Of a DNA stretch of 64,000 bases, positions 9,926 to 22,748 are shown piece by piece. The notes under the pieces were generated by a model. The model ran no database searches, was not told the origin of the DNA, and saw only the letters and a list, made by a program, of their open reading frames with translations. The stretch's first letter is position 1, and the number at the start of each line of letters is the position of its first letter. The DNA is taken from NCBI RefSeq assembly GCF_036373705.1, contig NC_089858.1, positions 13,888,501 through 13,952,500 on the forward strand. The letters run 5' to 3'. The stretch comes from Amia ocellicauda (taxonomy: Eukaryota; Chordata; Actinopteri; Amiiformes; Amiidae). Made by a program: the position numbers and the translations under genes.

Positions 9926-11500
9926 AGCCACCGCAAACCCCGAATGACCAGGGCAGGGGAGGAAGGGCAGAGGAAGACGGCAGAGAATTAGCCTATGCGA
10001 CCAGTTGCTTATTCAGTGGATTACAAATTTGTCGAAGAGAAATTGGACCGGCGTGGAGGAAATCGGCAGAGCGAATTGACGGCGAGAGGCTCCGAGGAGG
10101 CTGGTACTGGGAACGCGGGTTATACGTGTGATTAGACGATTAAATGAACAGAGCATGGATACGGTTGTGAAGACCACTTCATTGAAAAATGACGTGTTGC
10201 TGATCCGCTTTTCAGTGGTTAGGATCGGGGTATTGTATCGCCGACTGCCCACTGCGGCGACGGGTTTTACTGCTGTGACTGTACCTGAGAGAGAGAGAGA
10301 TTAATGGATTGTATTCTTGCATGGTTGCACAGACTCTTGTGGTCTGCATGGTGTACCGGGACGTGTTCACTTTGCTTTATTTGGCACAGAGACTTATCTT
10401 GCTTATCTTTTGCTTGCAGGACTCCGACTTCCTTGTCCTTTGCAGAGATCACTGGTGAAGCCGAAGGGCTCGTGGCTACAACGGTGGCGTGCGCTTACCT
10501 GCGGGGCTCGTGGGTGGTCCCCGCTGCGGGAATACATTGAGACCGAGTTTAGGAATAGTACAGAACTTTAGTAAATGTATCGTTTTAGTCATTTTCTATT
10601 GTTTTGGTGAGGGTTTTAGGATTTTAACTTGCCCCGTTTTATTAAAGGCATTTGAGTTCGTTTTAGGGAAATTAACAGTTTCTACTATTATAATTCTGTG
10701 TATGTGGTACTGAACAGACTTCGTGCCCTGTATCAGTTATAAATAGTGTAAAAATAAAACTTGTACCTACCTTACTCATCCGTGTGGTGGTGCCTTGGGG
10801 TCCGTCGAGCCTGCTCGGGGAGAAAATATTATTGGGTGCGACGACACGTATAAGGCAGTTAACTACGCTGCATACGCCTCCCAGTCACCGCATCTCGGCT
10901 TGTGTCTCTGGGCTTCCCGCAACCAGCCTGTCTATGCTTTCCCTGACACTCTCTCTCTTCCGAGACATTCCTCCCTACTTTTATACAGGTGCAGCAATCA
11001 CTTCAAGCATTGTCATCTGTTGATCATTACCCAATTAAAACAAATCTGTATAATCCCTAATATTTGACCCGTTTACAACAGCATCCTATAATAGAATCGG
11101 ATTAAATGGATCAAGACATTGATCATGAACCCTGGGTTTGCAAAGTGATCAAGATTTAATTCCAAAGGAAAGCTAATCAGAGGATAGCAGTTGCAAGTCT
11201 GCAAACAAAAATAATAATGGCAATAATATGATATGTAGAAAATCACGTTTCAGGAAACAACACTATTGTAACTCTTTCTCAATGACTAATGTTATTATAC
11301 AGCTCAGATTGTTGGCTATATTATATTCAGTACAGTCTACCGCATAAACTACATGTCTGGTGGCTGTAGAAAAAAAGTGTATATAATGTATTCATTTGAG
11401 GAGTTTACAGCTGGAACGCAGTATAGGTATTTAACTAAAACTTACTAAACTTACTAAATTTACCTTAGCTACTGCTGGACTGGATGACTGACTTCAAATC
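9926..11500. other. hAT interior, no gene recognised (copy 1)
   Basis: Relatively GC-rich blocks (about 9930-10560 and 10780-10990) separated by AT-rich DNA. TATAAATA occurs at 10738 and AATAAA at 10753. Open frames here are short, overlap one another and show no domain. An LTR origin was considered, but the order of TATA and polyadenylation motifs does not fit. The equivalent stretches of the other units carry the same content. Confidence 0.5.
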
Positions 11501-12982
11501 TTTGATTGAATCTTAATGGACTGACCAACCGTAACCATCACAACACACAATTTGATTGGCCTGTTGAGTGTTGTGGGCGGAATGCTTGGAATTTGAATAT
11601 ATTGCTCCTTCATTTATTGGTCTATTTGTCTGTCACCCACCATTTTCTTCCCCCGTGACAGTGTACACAATTTGTACTCTGTAACAAATGCCTTTTTAGA
11701 AGTAGCAAAGTACAATGCTTCACTCAAAACATACTTAAGTAAAAGTAAAATTACCAAATTTGAAAAATACTCAAATGTAAATGTAAAATCTACTAAGTTA
11801 CAGGAACGAGAGTAGTTTCTACCCTTGCTAAGAAGTTTAAAAAGCTGGATTTCCCATCTGTTCAGGAGTATTTGCAATGAATGTGCTCAGACTAACCTCA
11901 ACTACAAACCAACAAAGTTGTTACTGTTTTGGTCTCCCCCTGTCTTTTTGGCGGGGAGGGAGGGGCATGAGGAGTATATATTGCCCAGCAGGTATTGTAA
12001 ATGTTCTTTAGTGATTTGTCCTACCCGCATGTTTTCAAACAGAATGAACACACTCATTTTCATAAAGATGCATTTAATAATGGTAGTGACAGTTATCAAA
12101 TGATCACTGTCTGACTTTAGTAATTGCTGTGCATTTTGTTCTGCAGTAACAACTAAATCACTATCTTCCATTCCATATGACAGGGCTGCTCAGCTCATCA
12201 TCACAGCACCAGTATAACTGGTGTAACCTGTACCTGTGCTTTTCTATAAGGCAGATGGCCACGTCTGGTTACGAAAAATAAATATACATAAACGTAGTAG
12301 GGTTTTGATTAATCTTTATTATGATAATGTGTGTAGTGTTTCCTATATTGTATTTTGGTTATTAATTGCACAAGCTTGTTGTATTTTGTTTTTACTTAGC
12401 ATCCCTAATCTACTTCTCTCTTCTCCGTGGGACTGTCTGAGTAACTGCGTGACTGACTGACCCGCGTCTGCCCCAACACACCCCTTGTTGCCTACCAACC
12501 ACTATGATCTGTTTATTATCTGTTATATTTTAGTATTTTCGACTACTAAGGTTTTTTTTTTTCTTGCCATATTGTCTTAATCAAAAACATACAGCTGATA
12601 AGTATTGATTGCATATAGGAAACTGATAGACAGGGTTATTTGTGTATAACTATTTAAATGGATAATTTGTTTGTGCTATCGTTCACTATAAATAGTTGAA
12701 TTGACCTCAACTACGAAACCTTGATATAACATTTTGTACAATATTAGTCCAAGTTAAACCTTGTTTTATTGATATGGCAGAGCTGTTTTATTGGAGACAA
12801 TTGGCATTTCTTGTTCTAAATTAGACCTAATAAATTCTGTACATAACAACCTTGGAGTATGATTACTTGGCTTCTTCTGGAGAAAAGAACCTGGTGTGGG
12901 GAACCATCCATTGGAGGTCCTTGTCCTTGGTAAACTCAGGGTGGTGTAGTACAGCTGTAACCTCCCAAGTAACTTACCTGTT

Positions 12983-13999
12983 ACATATACATATACACAC
13001 ACATTCATATACACTATAAAATAATGAACAGTAATTTGCAATTAGCTTGTCTGAAAATTAAATTTAATCCTGACCAAAATCCAAAATTATAATAATAATT
13101 TAACTTAGATTTCTGATATTTAAAAAATCATTTTATGAATGATGAAAACAGCTGTTTTACTGGACATATTAAATTTTAACAACAATTGTGAAATAATAAA
13201 GATAAGGGAAAAACTCTACAACTGTCACCGATGTGTGCAGAGAGAGAGAGATAGAAATATGATCTAAAGAATCTGAATACAAAATGTCATGTCATGTCAG
13301 GGAATGCAGTTTCTTGCAACCTTGTTAGAATCTTGTTTTTCTTGTTATTATAATTATAATTTGTGTGTGCCTGGGATGTGAGTGTGTGAAAGTGTGTGGG
13401 GTGTTTGTGTGTGTGAACACTGTGCAGTGAGATCAGTGGTTGATCTAAGACAGTCAGGTGTCTGAGTCACGGCAGGACCAACCAGCCACAGGTGGTATGA
13501 GCAGAGTGGGCAGGGTCCGGGAGCAGCTCTGCTCTGCTCTGCCTCTCCTTCTCTCACCTTCTGCTCACCGCACATATATTTGTATATATTAATCAGACGA
13601 ATTTCATATAAAAGCACAGATTCAGGTAAACCAGATATAATTCATTATAATTGGCAGCTGGCCATAATGATGAGGTGATGAGGGAGCAGCCTTGTCATGC
13701 TATGGAATGGAAAATAAAGAGTTGCTGCATGTTAAAATACACCATAATTACTTAAGCCACTAAACAATGAACAGCCCAGTACAGCAGAGTGCTGTGATCT
13801 ATTGAGCGTGTTCACACCTGAAGAGTCAACTTTGTCTCACCAGCTCGGCAGCATCACCCGAGACTCCAGGACCAGCCAGCAAGCAGGTATGAGCAGAGTG
13901 GGCAGGGGCTGGGCTCCCCTTCTTTCACCCTCTCCTAATCTCCTTCACCCTCTCCATTCTGATTTCTCCACTACTCGCTGTATTCTCTCAGGCTGTGCA

Positions 14000-14038
<39 letters not shown>

Positions 14039-14288
14039 CTGATTGGTGACAGTTGGAGAGTTTTTCCTTTTTCCTTATTTCTTCATAATTGTTAAAATTT
14101 CGTTGGTCCAGTAAAACAGTTGTTTTCATCATTTGTAAAATGTTTTTTGTATATCGGAAATCTTAGTAAACTTTTTTTGTTCAGGATTAAATTAAATTTT
14201 CTGATTAGCTAATTTCATTACTATTCAGATTTTTAATAGTGTATATATTTGTGTGTGTAGATACATGTATATCTTTATATATTGTATA
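12983..14288. repeat. Long inverted repeat, copy 2
   Basis: Same structure as in copy 1 (arms about 12983-13251 and 13990-14288). The right arm is shortened only by the shorter CT tract. Confidence 0.78.
14002..14034. repeat. (CT)n microsatellite, copy 2 (33 nt)
   Basis: Uninterrupted CT run, 24 nt shorter than in copy 1. Confidence 0.97.
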
Positions 14289-14635
14289 TTTACACCCCAC
14301 CAACCCAGCACACGGAGGAGTGGTGTGTGCGGCTCCCCACCTTCATTCCCAGACTGACATTTTTTTTAAACAACATTTCTTTCAAATCTTGAAAGTTCAC
14401 ACTGAGTAATGCTAACGGTGAGATAATTGACATTGAGTGGCAGCAGAAACTGAAGAGAACATACTGAAATATGTTGATTGCCTAAGTATTCAGACTCCTC
14501 AACTCTGTATGTGGAGAAGGCACCTGCAACAATAACAGGAACTAGACTGGGCCACTTGAAGTCATTCACTGTCTTATTCTTAAGCCACTCCAGTGTAGCT
14601 TTTGCCTTGTGCTTTGGATTATTGTCCTGCTGATA

Positions 14636-16082
14636 CAGTTAGGTCCGTAAATATTTGGACAGTGACACAATTGTCATAATTTTGGCTCTGTACGCCACCA
14701 CAATGGATTGGAAAGGAAGCAATCAAGATGTACTTTAAGTGTAGACTTTCATCTTTAATATGAGGGTAGTTACATCCAAAATGTGTGACCGGTGTAGGAA
14801 TTACACCCATTTTTATATGTGGTCCCCCCAATTTTATGGGCTCAAAAGTATTTGGACAAACTAACATAATCATGAATTAAATTGTGAGTTTTAATACTTG
14901 GTTGCAAATCCTTTACAGTCAATGACTGCCTGAAGTCTGGAACCCATAGACATCACCAGATGCTGGGTTTCTTCCCTGGTGATGCTCTGCCAGGCCTGCA
15001 CTGCAGCTGTCTTTAGTTCCTGCATGTTCTTGGGAGGTCTTGCCTTCAGTTTTGCCTTCAGCAAGTGACATGCTGCTCAATTGGATTCAGGTCAGGTGAT
15101 TGACTTGGCCACTGCAGAACATTCCACTTCTTCGGCATCTGCACTGTGTAGCGCCGTCCAAAGAGTTTTTGAAGCATTTGGCTGAATCTGAGCAGATAAT
15201 ATAGGCCTAAACACTTCATAATTCATCCTACTGCCCTTGTCAGCAGTCACATCATCAATAAATACAAGGGAACCAGTTCCCTCGGCAGCCATACATGCCC
15301 ATGCCATAACATGCTGCACAGATGAGGTGGTATGCTTCAGATCATGAGCAGTTCCTTCCCTTCTCCATACTCTTCTCTTCCCATCATTCTGATGCAAGTT
15401 GATCTTTGTCTCATCTGTCCATAGGATGTTGTTCCAGAACTGTACAGGGTTCTTTAGATATTGTTTGACAAAAACTAATCTGGTCTTCCTGTTTCCTGTT
15501 TACACCTTGTGGTAAACCCTCTGTATTTACTCTGGTGAAGTCTTCTCTTGATTGTTGACTTTGACACAGATACGTCTACCTCCTGGAGGGTGTTCTTGAT
15601 CTGGCCAACTGTTGTGAAGAGGTTTTTCTTCACCAGGGAAATAATTATTCTGTCATCTACCACTGTTGTTTTCCATGGTCTTCCAGGCCTTTTGGTGTTC
15701 CTGAGCTCACCAGTGCATTCTTTCTTTTTAAGAATGTACCAAATAGTTGATTTGGCCACACCTAATGTTTTTGCTATCTCTCTGATTGTTTGTTTTGATT
15801 TCTATGGCAAAACTTCAGGCAAAATGCCCCAAGTACAAGCAGGAACTAAAGACAGCTGCAGTACAGGCCTGGCAGAGCATCACCAGGAAAGAAACCCAGC
15901 ATCTGGTGATGTCTATGGGTTCCAGACTTCAGGCAGTCATTGAATGCAAAGGATTTGCAACCAAGTATTGAAACTACACTTAAAGTACATCTTGATTGCT
16001 TCCTTTCAAATCCATTGTGGTGGCATATAGAGCCAAAATGATGACAATTGTGTCTCTGTCCAAATATTTATGGACCTAACTG
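14636..16082 (-). mobile_element. Tc1-A (copy 2)
   Basis: Same length, ends and TA flanks as copy 1. The inverted-duplicated right end has CTTCAGG and CAAGTACAAG variants shared with copy 3. The transposase remnant (about 15061-15804, minus strand) has the same breaks. Confidence 0.93.
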
Positions 16083-16764
16083 TAGGTTAATTTTAACCCC
16101 AGTTTTAAGCCTTTAGCAGACTGAAACAGGTTTTCCTCTAGTTTTTACCTGGTGCTTTATCCTATGCTATGCTGTGTTAGTCCTGAGGCAAACTTAATGC
16201 TTGGTATTTAGACAGAAATGTTCCAGGTCATTCTTGTCTGACAACTCCTTCTGCCACATTTTTGCAGGATCACTCAGGTGCTTTGAGATGGCATATTTAT
16301 AGTAATGTTCTGTGGTGTTCTGGATATTGTTCTGGATATCTCAGCCATTGAACTCTGTAGCTCTTTGAGATTTCTAATTTGAACGTGTTGAGTAGGTTGT
16401 GTTTGTAGCACAATAATTCCTACTTCACAGTGTCATGACTGCAAGCTTTAAAGCAACAAAATGTGAAAACTGTTAGGGGGTCTGAATACTGTGGCAAGCA
16501 AGGTATTTAAAGAGATATTTAACAGACCTTTTACTACTAATAGCAGTTATTGTTTTTATTCTTCTTTTTCATCTTCTTCATCCTATGATTATTTCATTTT
16601 TAGGGCTGGCTCATCTGTTCTTGTTTTGTATTAATCCCCTCACTCCCTCTCTCTCTCACAACCTCATCCATTGCCTATGCTCTTGCACACAGAGGCAGAA
16701 GGACCGCAGAAAATACATTTCAGCACTGCGAAGCAACCGTTCTCCTCCTCTCCAACTCTCCATC

Positions 16765-17817
16765 ATGGAACAGATGTTCAAGGTGCTGCTGCCAGCACCA
16801 CGCCTGCAGCTCCTGCTCCTCCCTCTGCTCCTTGTGCTCCTGCTGATCTGGTACAACCCGCAGCTGCTGCCCCTGGGCAGAGGAGCCCCCCGCCCCCACA
16901 ACGTCACCGTTCTGGTCTGGCACTGGCCATTTGCCTATGCCTACCCCCTGCATGGTGACGTGTGCAACACTAACAATGGCCTCCCCAGCTGCCATCTCAC
17001 TGACAACCGCTCCCTCTATGAGCAGGCGGACGCAGTGATCTTCCACCACCGAGAGATCACCAGCCGGGCCGTGGTTCTGCCCATTAACCGGCCCCGGCCT
17101 CCTGGACAGAAGTGGGTCTGGATGTGTGTAGAATCACCGTCCCGCATCGGAAACCTGACCTGGCTCAACGGCCTCTTCAACTGGACCCTGACCTACCAGT
17201 GCAACGCAGATATCTACGTTCCCTACGGGAAGCGGATACCCAGGAGGGGGAATAGCAGCAGCAGCTACACAATCCCCCAGAAGCGCTCAGACAAGCTGGC
17301 CTGCTGGGTGGTGAGCAACTACAAGGAGAGACACAGGAGGACCACGATTGCCAAGGAGCTGAGTGAGCTGATTCCCCTGGACATGTATGGACACTCTGTG
17401 AACAAGCCACTGGACCAACGCAAGCTGTGGAGCACCATCTCACAGTACCGCTTCTACCTGGCGTTTGAGAACTCAGAGCACCACGACTACATCACTGAGA
17501 AGCTGTGGCGCAACTCTTACATGTCCGGCACGGTGCCCGTGGTGCTGGGTGCCCCCCGCTCCGACTACGAGGCCGTGGCCCCCCCCATCTCCTTTATTCA
17601 TGTGGACGACTTCCCCTCTGCGCGGGAGCTCGCTGAATTCCTGCGCGCAGTGGCCTCCAATGAGACACGCTACCAGCAGTATTTCCAGTGGCACCGTGAC
17701 TGGGAGGTGCAGGAGTACAGGGGTTGGCTAGGCAGGATCTGTGAGGCCTGCGTCCAGTACCACAATGCGCCCTCCAGGAAGGTGTACCAGGATCTGCAGG
17801 GCTGGTTTGGCAGCTAA
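16765..17817 (+). CDS. fut7: Alpha-1,3-fucosyltransferase, FUT7-like (copy 2)
   Basis: Open 350-residue copy. Two amino-acid changes from copy 1 were seen: Arg146 to Cys (CGC to TGC, a CpG-type transition) and Asn275 to Ile (AAC to ATC). Cys146 is next to the NADIYVPYG block and adds an extra lumenal cysteine. Ile275 immediately precedes the donor-site SFIHVDDF motif. Whether activity is affected cannot be judged from sequence. The splice acceptor and start context are unchanged. Confidence 0.93.
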   Translation: MEQMFKVLLPAPRLQLLLLPLLLVLLLIWYNPQLLPLGRGAPRPHNVTVLVWHWPFAYAYPLHGDVCNTNNGLPSCHLTDNRSLYEQADAVIFHHREITSRAVVLPINRPRPPGQKWVWMCVESPSRIGNLTWLNGLFNWTLTYQCNADIYVPYGKRIPRRGNSSSSYTIPQKRSDKLACWVVSNYKERHRRTTIAKELSELIPLDMYGHSVNKPLDQRKLWSTISQYRFYLAFENSEHHDYITEKLWRNSYMSGTVPVVLGAPRSDYEAVAPPISFIHVDDFPSARELAEFLRAVASNETRYQQYFQWHRDWEVQEYRGWLGRICEACVQYHNAPSRKVYQDLQGWFGS

Positions 17818-18572
17818 CAGAGCAACTCATGACACCCCACTGCAGTGCAATACAATGAATGTGTTTGGGGTTGCAGCTGTCTGTGCTGATGCTGACCCTC
17901 GAGGGGCTTAACATGTTACAAACAGTGTCTGATTGGTAATTTCTAATAACTATAGCAGTGATTTCATTGGCATTCTAAACTAAGCCTACCAATATCATCA
18001 ATATTATTACCATTATTACTCATGAATAATAAATATTATCTTCTAAATTGCCAGCTACATTGGAAGGTCATTTGCGGATAGCAAAATAGGTTTGAAACAC
18101 TTCTACTCTAATAAGAAGCAAGTAAGGAAATTAAGATGCTGATAAACTAGAAAAAAGTAACTGAGAAGCAGAGGTGGAAAGAGTACTGAAAAATCCTCCT
18201 CAGGTAGAAGTACTGTTACTTTGATGAAATTTTACTCAAGTAGAAGTAAAAGCACTGGTATAAAAAACTACTCAAGTAAAAGTAAAAAGTAGCTCATTTA
18301 AAAAGTACAGATTGCAGAGATGTGTAAAAATAAAGTAATGGTTCTATTGATTTAAAAGTTTGTGTTTTTATTATTATTTCTAAAAGGCTGTAGCTGATAT
18401 TTAAATAAATTAATACAAATAAAATCACAATACCTACTTACCTAGAACACAAACAAATGTGGATATAACTTTATTGTGGGGAACATCACTGGTCAGGACA
18501 GGAGGCCATATTTGGCACAGACTAAAATGAATGACAAACGGAACGCGCATTGACTACAATGGGGAAAAACTT

Positions 18573-19958
18573 CGACTTAGTACTTGGTGGCAAAACCCTT
18601 GTTGGCAATCACAGAGGTCAGACGTTTCTTGTAGTTAGCCACCAGGTTTGCACACATCTCAGGAGGGATTTTGTCCCACTCCTCTTTGCAGATCCTCTCC
18701 AAGTCATTAAGGTTTCGAGGCTGACGTTTGGCAACTCGAACCTTCAGCTCCCTCCACAGATTTTCTATGGGATTAAGGTCTGGAGACTGGCTAGGCCACT
18801 CCAGGACCTTAATGTGCTTCTTCTTGAGCCACTCCTTTGTTGCCTTGGCTGTGTGTTTTGGGTCATTGTCATGTTGGAATACCATCCACGACCCATTTTC
18901 AATGCCCTGGCTGAGGGGGAAGGTGGTTCTCACCCAAGATTTGACGGTACATGGACCCGTCCATCGTCCCTTTGATGCGGTGCAGTTGTCCTGTCCCCTT
19001 AGCAGAAAAACACCCCCAAAGCATAATGTTTCCACCTCCATGTTTGACGGTGGGGATGGTGTTCTTGGGGTCATTCCTCCTCCTCCAAACACGGCGAGTT
19101 GAGTTGATGCCAAAGAGCTTGATTTTGGTCTCATCTGACCACAACACTTTCACCCAGTTCTCCTCTGAATCATTCAGATGTTCATTGGCAAACTTCAGAT
19201 GGGCCTGTACATGTGCTTTCTTGAGCAGGAGGACCTTGCGGGCGCTGCAGGATTTCAGTCCTTCACGGCGTAGTGTGTTACCAATTGTTTTCTTGGTGAC
19301 TATGGTCCCAGCTGCCTTGAGATCATTAACAAGATCCTCCCGTGTAGTTCTGGGCTGATTCCTCACCGTTCTCATGATCATTGAAACTCCACGAGGTGAG
19401 ATTTTGCATGGAGCCCCAGACCGAGGGAGACTGACAGTTATTTTGGGTTTCTTCCATTTGCGAATAATCGCACCAACTGTTGTCACCTTCTCACCAAGCT
19501 GCTTGGCGATGGTCTTGTAACCCATTCCAGCCTTGTGTAGGTCTACAATCTTGTCCCTGACATCCTTGGACAGCTCTTTGGTCTTGGCCATGGTGGAGAG
19601 TTTGGAATCTGATTGATTGATTGCTTCTGTGGACAGGTGTCTTTTATACAGGTAACAAGCTGAGATTAGGAGCAGTCCCTTTAAGAGAGTGCTCCTAATC
19701 TCAGCTCGTTACCTGTATAAAAAACACCTGGGAGCCAGAAATCTTGCTGATTGATAGGGGATCAAATACTTATTTCACTCATTAATGTGCAAATCAATGT
19801 ATAACTTTTTTGAAATGCGTTTTTCTGGATTTTTTTGTTGTTATTCTGTCTCTCACTGTTAAAATACACCTACCATTAAAATTATAGACTGATCATTTCT
19901 TTGTCAGTGGGTAAACGTACAAAATCAGCAGGGGATCAAATACTTTTTTCCCTCACTG
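18573..19958 (-). mobile_element. Tc1-B (copy 2)
   Basis: Same truncated left end and same right terminus. Frameshifted transposase at 18577-19591, minus strand. Confidence 0.9.
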
Positions 19959-20334
19959 TATATATATATATATATTCTGTCATCTACATTTATGTACACT
20001 GCAAGTTCAACCTTATCTGAAAAAATAAACTGTAAATGGGAAACTATATGTAAAATAATGTGATGTATTAAAACAATTGTAAATACCCCTTAATAAAGTC
20101 TGCATAGAAATATTAACAATAAAGAATTTTCGTAAGCAATTAACAGCAATAAAGACAGCATTATGATAATTAACTGATTAACTATTTTTATTTGCTTTTA
20201 TATTAAATTATATTGTTAACCCATTTCTTCACAGTAATTGACATTCAATAAGTAGTTTCTATTTTATTCAATTTTAATATTAAAGCAATAGGTTTTATTA
20301 CATCAACTATGAAGTATTGTGCATTTTTTTGCAG

Positions 20335-20489
20335 TAGATACGGTTTGTTTAGTTTTGAAAGTATATTAACCAATCAAATGAGAGAGGGCATGGTTCTTTG
20401 TTGTCAATGCAGGAAGTGGTATCATGGAGCTTGCCTTTCAACAAACCATACAACTTCCAAAGTATTTCATCTGTGAGACCTGCTTGTAA
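20335..20489 (+). pseudogene. PHD-finger fragment (copy 2)
   Basis: Same exon-like block with the same single frameshift. Confidence 0.53.
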
Positions 20490-22548
20490 ATCAATAGGTG
20501 TGTGTGTGAAAACAATCCTATTATGTTTTTAGTGTGTTTTCAGTAGTCCAGGCCTGTCATTCCACTTTTATTTTTTATATTAGGATATTTTAAAGGAAGT
20601 GTCTTCAGGATTTTAGGATTCCTGTGTGGGACTTGGAGATATATGTTTTCCCCATTGTAGTCTATGGGCATTCCACTCCCCAATTATAGTTAATGGGCAT
20701 TATGTTTTGTCATTTGTTTTAGTCTGTCCCTTTATTTCACAGAAAATCTATTTCCAAAAAGCAAATTGTTATTAAGCTCGGGTTTGTAACTTGCGATATT
20801 GTCTGATACTTCGTCAACCTCGTCTGAATGTCACTGTTTCAGCGATCAGTACTATTTTGAAAATGAGCGCGATGCTGATTGGCTAAAATGGATATATTGC
20901 CCTTTGATATAAATCGGGAATGTGAAATGTCGCGTTTCGGGGGGAGGAAAAAAGGTTTTTAACATTGGGATTACAAATCATCACTCGTTTTAAATTAAAC
21001 TGTATACTACGTGAAAAGAGTACCCTCTAGGAGTATATCCATATCAAGAACCTGAATTATGTGTGGCATTGGCTTAATTATGACGTTTTGGCACAAACCT
21101 GTCATGAGTGGTGCATAACGGCATTAATCACTTTGGGTTGTTTTCACTAATTGATTTATATTATTTTTTGTGTTCTCTTTATTGCTGTTGCACTTTATTC
21201 ACTTATCACGTTCTATTTTCTTTACTGGTTGTTGTGGTTGGTTTAATTGTGTGCTTATTTAATTATATTATTTTTGGTGTTGGGTTATTGATAAAATGCT
21301 GAGTACGGCTCACCGCTGGACATTCCCACGTGGATTTCCCGGGGTCAACAAACTAATTGCTTTCACTTGCCCCCCTAGCCCAGGGAACAGGCTATTAACA
21401 GCCTGGAAATCGCCTTTAAGCGGGAAGAGAAACAGACCTACAGCGCTTCACTTGTTCCACTTTTTGTTGTTCCAGCCTTATTCCACAATTGATTAAACTA
21501 ATTATTTTCCTAAAAATTCTACAAACAATACCCCATAATGACAACATGAAAGAAGTTTGACATCTTTGCAAATGTATTAAAAATAAAAAAGTACATAAAA
21601 CAGCCACCGCAAACCCCGAATGACCAGGGCAGGGGAGGAAGGGCAGAGGAAGACGGCAGAGAATTAGCCTATGCGACCAGTTGCTTATTCAGTGGATTAC
21701 AAATTTGTCGAAGAGAAATTGGACCGGCGTGGAGGAAATCGGCAGAGCGAATTGACGGCGAGAGGCTCCGAGGAGGCTGGTACTGGGAACGCGGGTTATA
21801 CGTGTGATTAGACGATTAAATGAACAGAGCATGGATACGGTTGTGAAGACCACTTCATTGAAAAATGACGTGTTGCTGATCCGCTTTTCAGTGGTTAGGA
21901 TCGGGGTATTGTATCGCCGACTGCCCACTGCGGCGACGGGTTTTACTGCTGTGACTGTACCTGAGAGAGAGAGAGATTAATGGATTGTATTCTTGCATGG
22001 TTGCACAGACTCTTGTGGTCTGCATGGTGTACCGGGACGTGTTCACTTTGCTTTATTTGGCACAGAGACTTATCTTGCTTATCTTTTGCTTGCAGGACTC
22101 CGACTTCCTTGTCCTTTGCAGAGATCACTGGTGAAGCCGAAGGGCTCGTGGCTACAACGGTGGCGTGCGCTTACCTGCGGGGCTCGTGGGTGGTCCCCGC
22201 TGCGGGAATACATTGAGACCGAGTTTAGGAATAGTACAGAACTTTAGTAAATGTATCGTTTTAGTCATTTTCTATTGTTTTGGTGAGGGTTTTAGGATTT
22301 TAACTTGCCCCGTTTTATTAAAGGCATTTGAGTTCGTTTTAGGGAAATTAACAGTTTCTACTATTATAATTCTGTGTATGTGGTACTGAACAGACTTCGT
22401 GCCCTGTATCAGTTATAAATAGTGTAAAAATAAAACTTGTACCTACCTTACTCATCCGTGTGGTGGTGCCTTGGGGTCCGTCGAGCCTGCTCGGGGAGAA
22501 AATATTATTGGGTGCGACGACACGTATAAGGCAGTTAACTACGCTGCA

Positions 22549-22748
22549 NNNNNNNNNNNNNNNNNNNNNNNNNNNNNNNNNNNNNNNNNNNNNNNNNNNN
22601 NNNNNNNNNNNNNNNNNNNNNNNNNNNNNNNNNNNNNNNNNNNNNNNNNNNNNNNNNNNNNNNNNNNNNNNNNNNNNNNNNNNNNNNNNNNNNNNNNNNN
22701 NNNNNNNNNNNNNNNNNNNNNNNNNNNNNNNNNNNNNNNNNNNNNNNN
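22549..22748. other. Assembly gap (200 N)
   Basis: Exactly 200 undetermined bases. The round number suggests a scaffolding placeholder and not a measured length. The left edge is at unit offset about 10848 and the right edge at unit offset about 6897. The flanks therefore overlap by about 3.95 kb in unit coordinates if they belong to one copy, or leave about 7.7 kb missing if they belong to two. Confidence 0.99.

Larger units (their letters stand above)
1..11700 (+). repeat. Tandem unit, copy 1
   Basis: First full copy of the array unit. Its first bases recur at 11701, 27526, 39202 and 50874. The window opens inside the right end of a hAT element, so the array very probably extends to the left. 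The unit holds, in order, the hAT right end, an inverted repeat, a CT tract, Tc1-C with nested Tc1-A, the fucosyltransferase gene and a hAT element carrying Tc1-B. This copy has the longest CT tract (57 nt), which makes it 24 bp longer than unit 3. Private single-base differences from the other copies were seen, for example near 1502, 2817 and 4137. Confidence 0.97.
6493..11827. mobile_element. hAT-type element without transposase, joins units 1 and 2
   Basis: The left end is CAGAGGTGGAAAGAG and the right end, reverse complemented, is CAAGGGTAGAAAC. Both are followed by the AAGTAAAAGTA-rich subterminal sequence typical of fish hAT elements. The 8 bp before the left end (6485-6492, CTGAGAAG) and after the right end (11828-11835, CTAAGAAG) match at 7 of 8, as expected for a hAT target duplication. 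The 5.3 kb interior encodes no hAT transposase. It carries Tc1-B, a PHD-finger-like fragment, a Tc1 scrap and otherwise non-coding DNA. Confidence 0.78.
11701..22548 (+). repeat. Tandem unit, copy 2 (cut by assembly gap)
   Basis: Co-linear with copy 1 until the run of N. It is shorter than copy 1 only in the CT tract. It shares several single-base variants with copy 3 (for example the codon-146 and codon-275 changes of the fucosyltransferase and the base near 12205), so copies 2 and 3 are the closest pair. Confidence 0.96.
18169..22548. mobile_element. hAT-type element after copy 2, left part (broken by gap)
   Basis: Left end and interior are the same as in the first element up to the assembly gap. 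The right terminus of this element, or of another one, is at 27652. Confidence 0.75.

Noticed and set aside
10304-11067. Cluster of 74-90 codon frames in the hAT interior
   Set aside because: Three overlapping frames in a GC-rich block without motif, start context or splice structure. They are expected by chance in GC-rich sequence.
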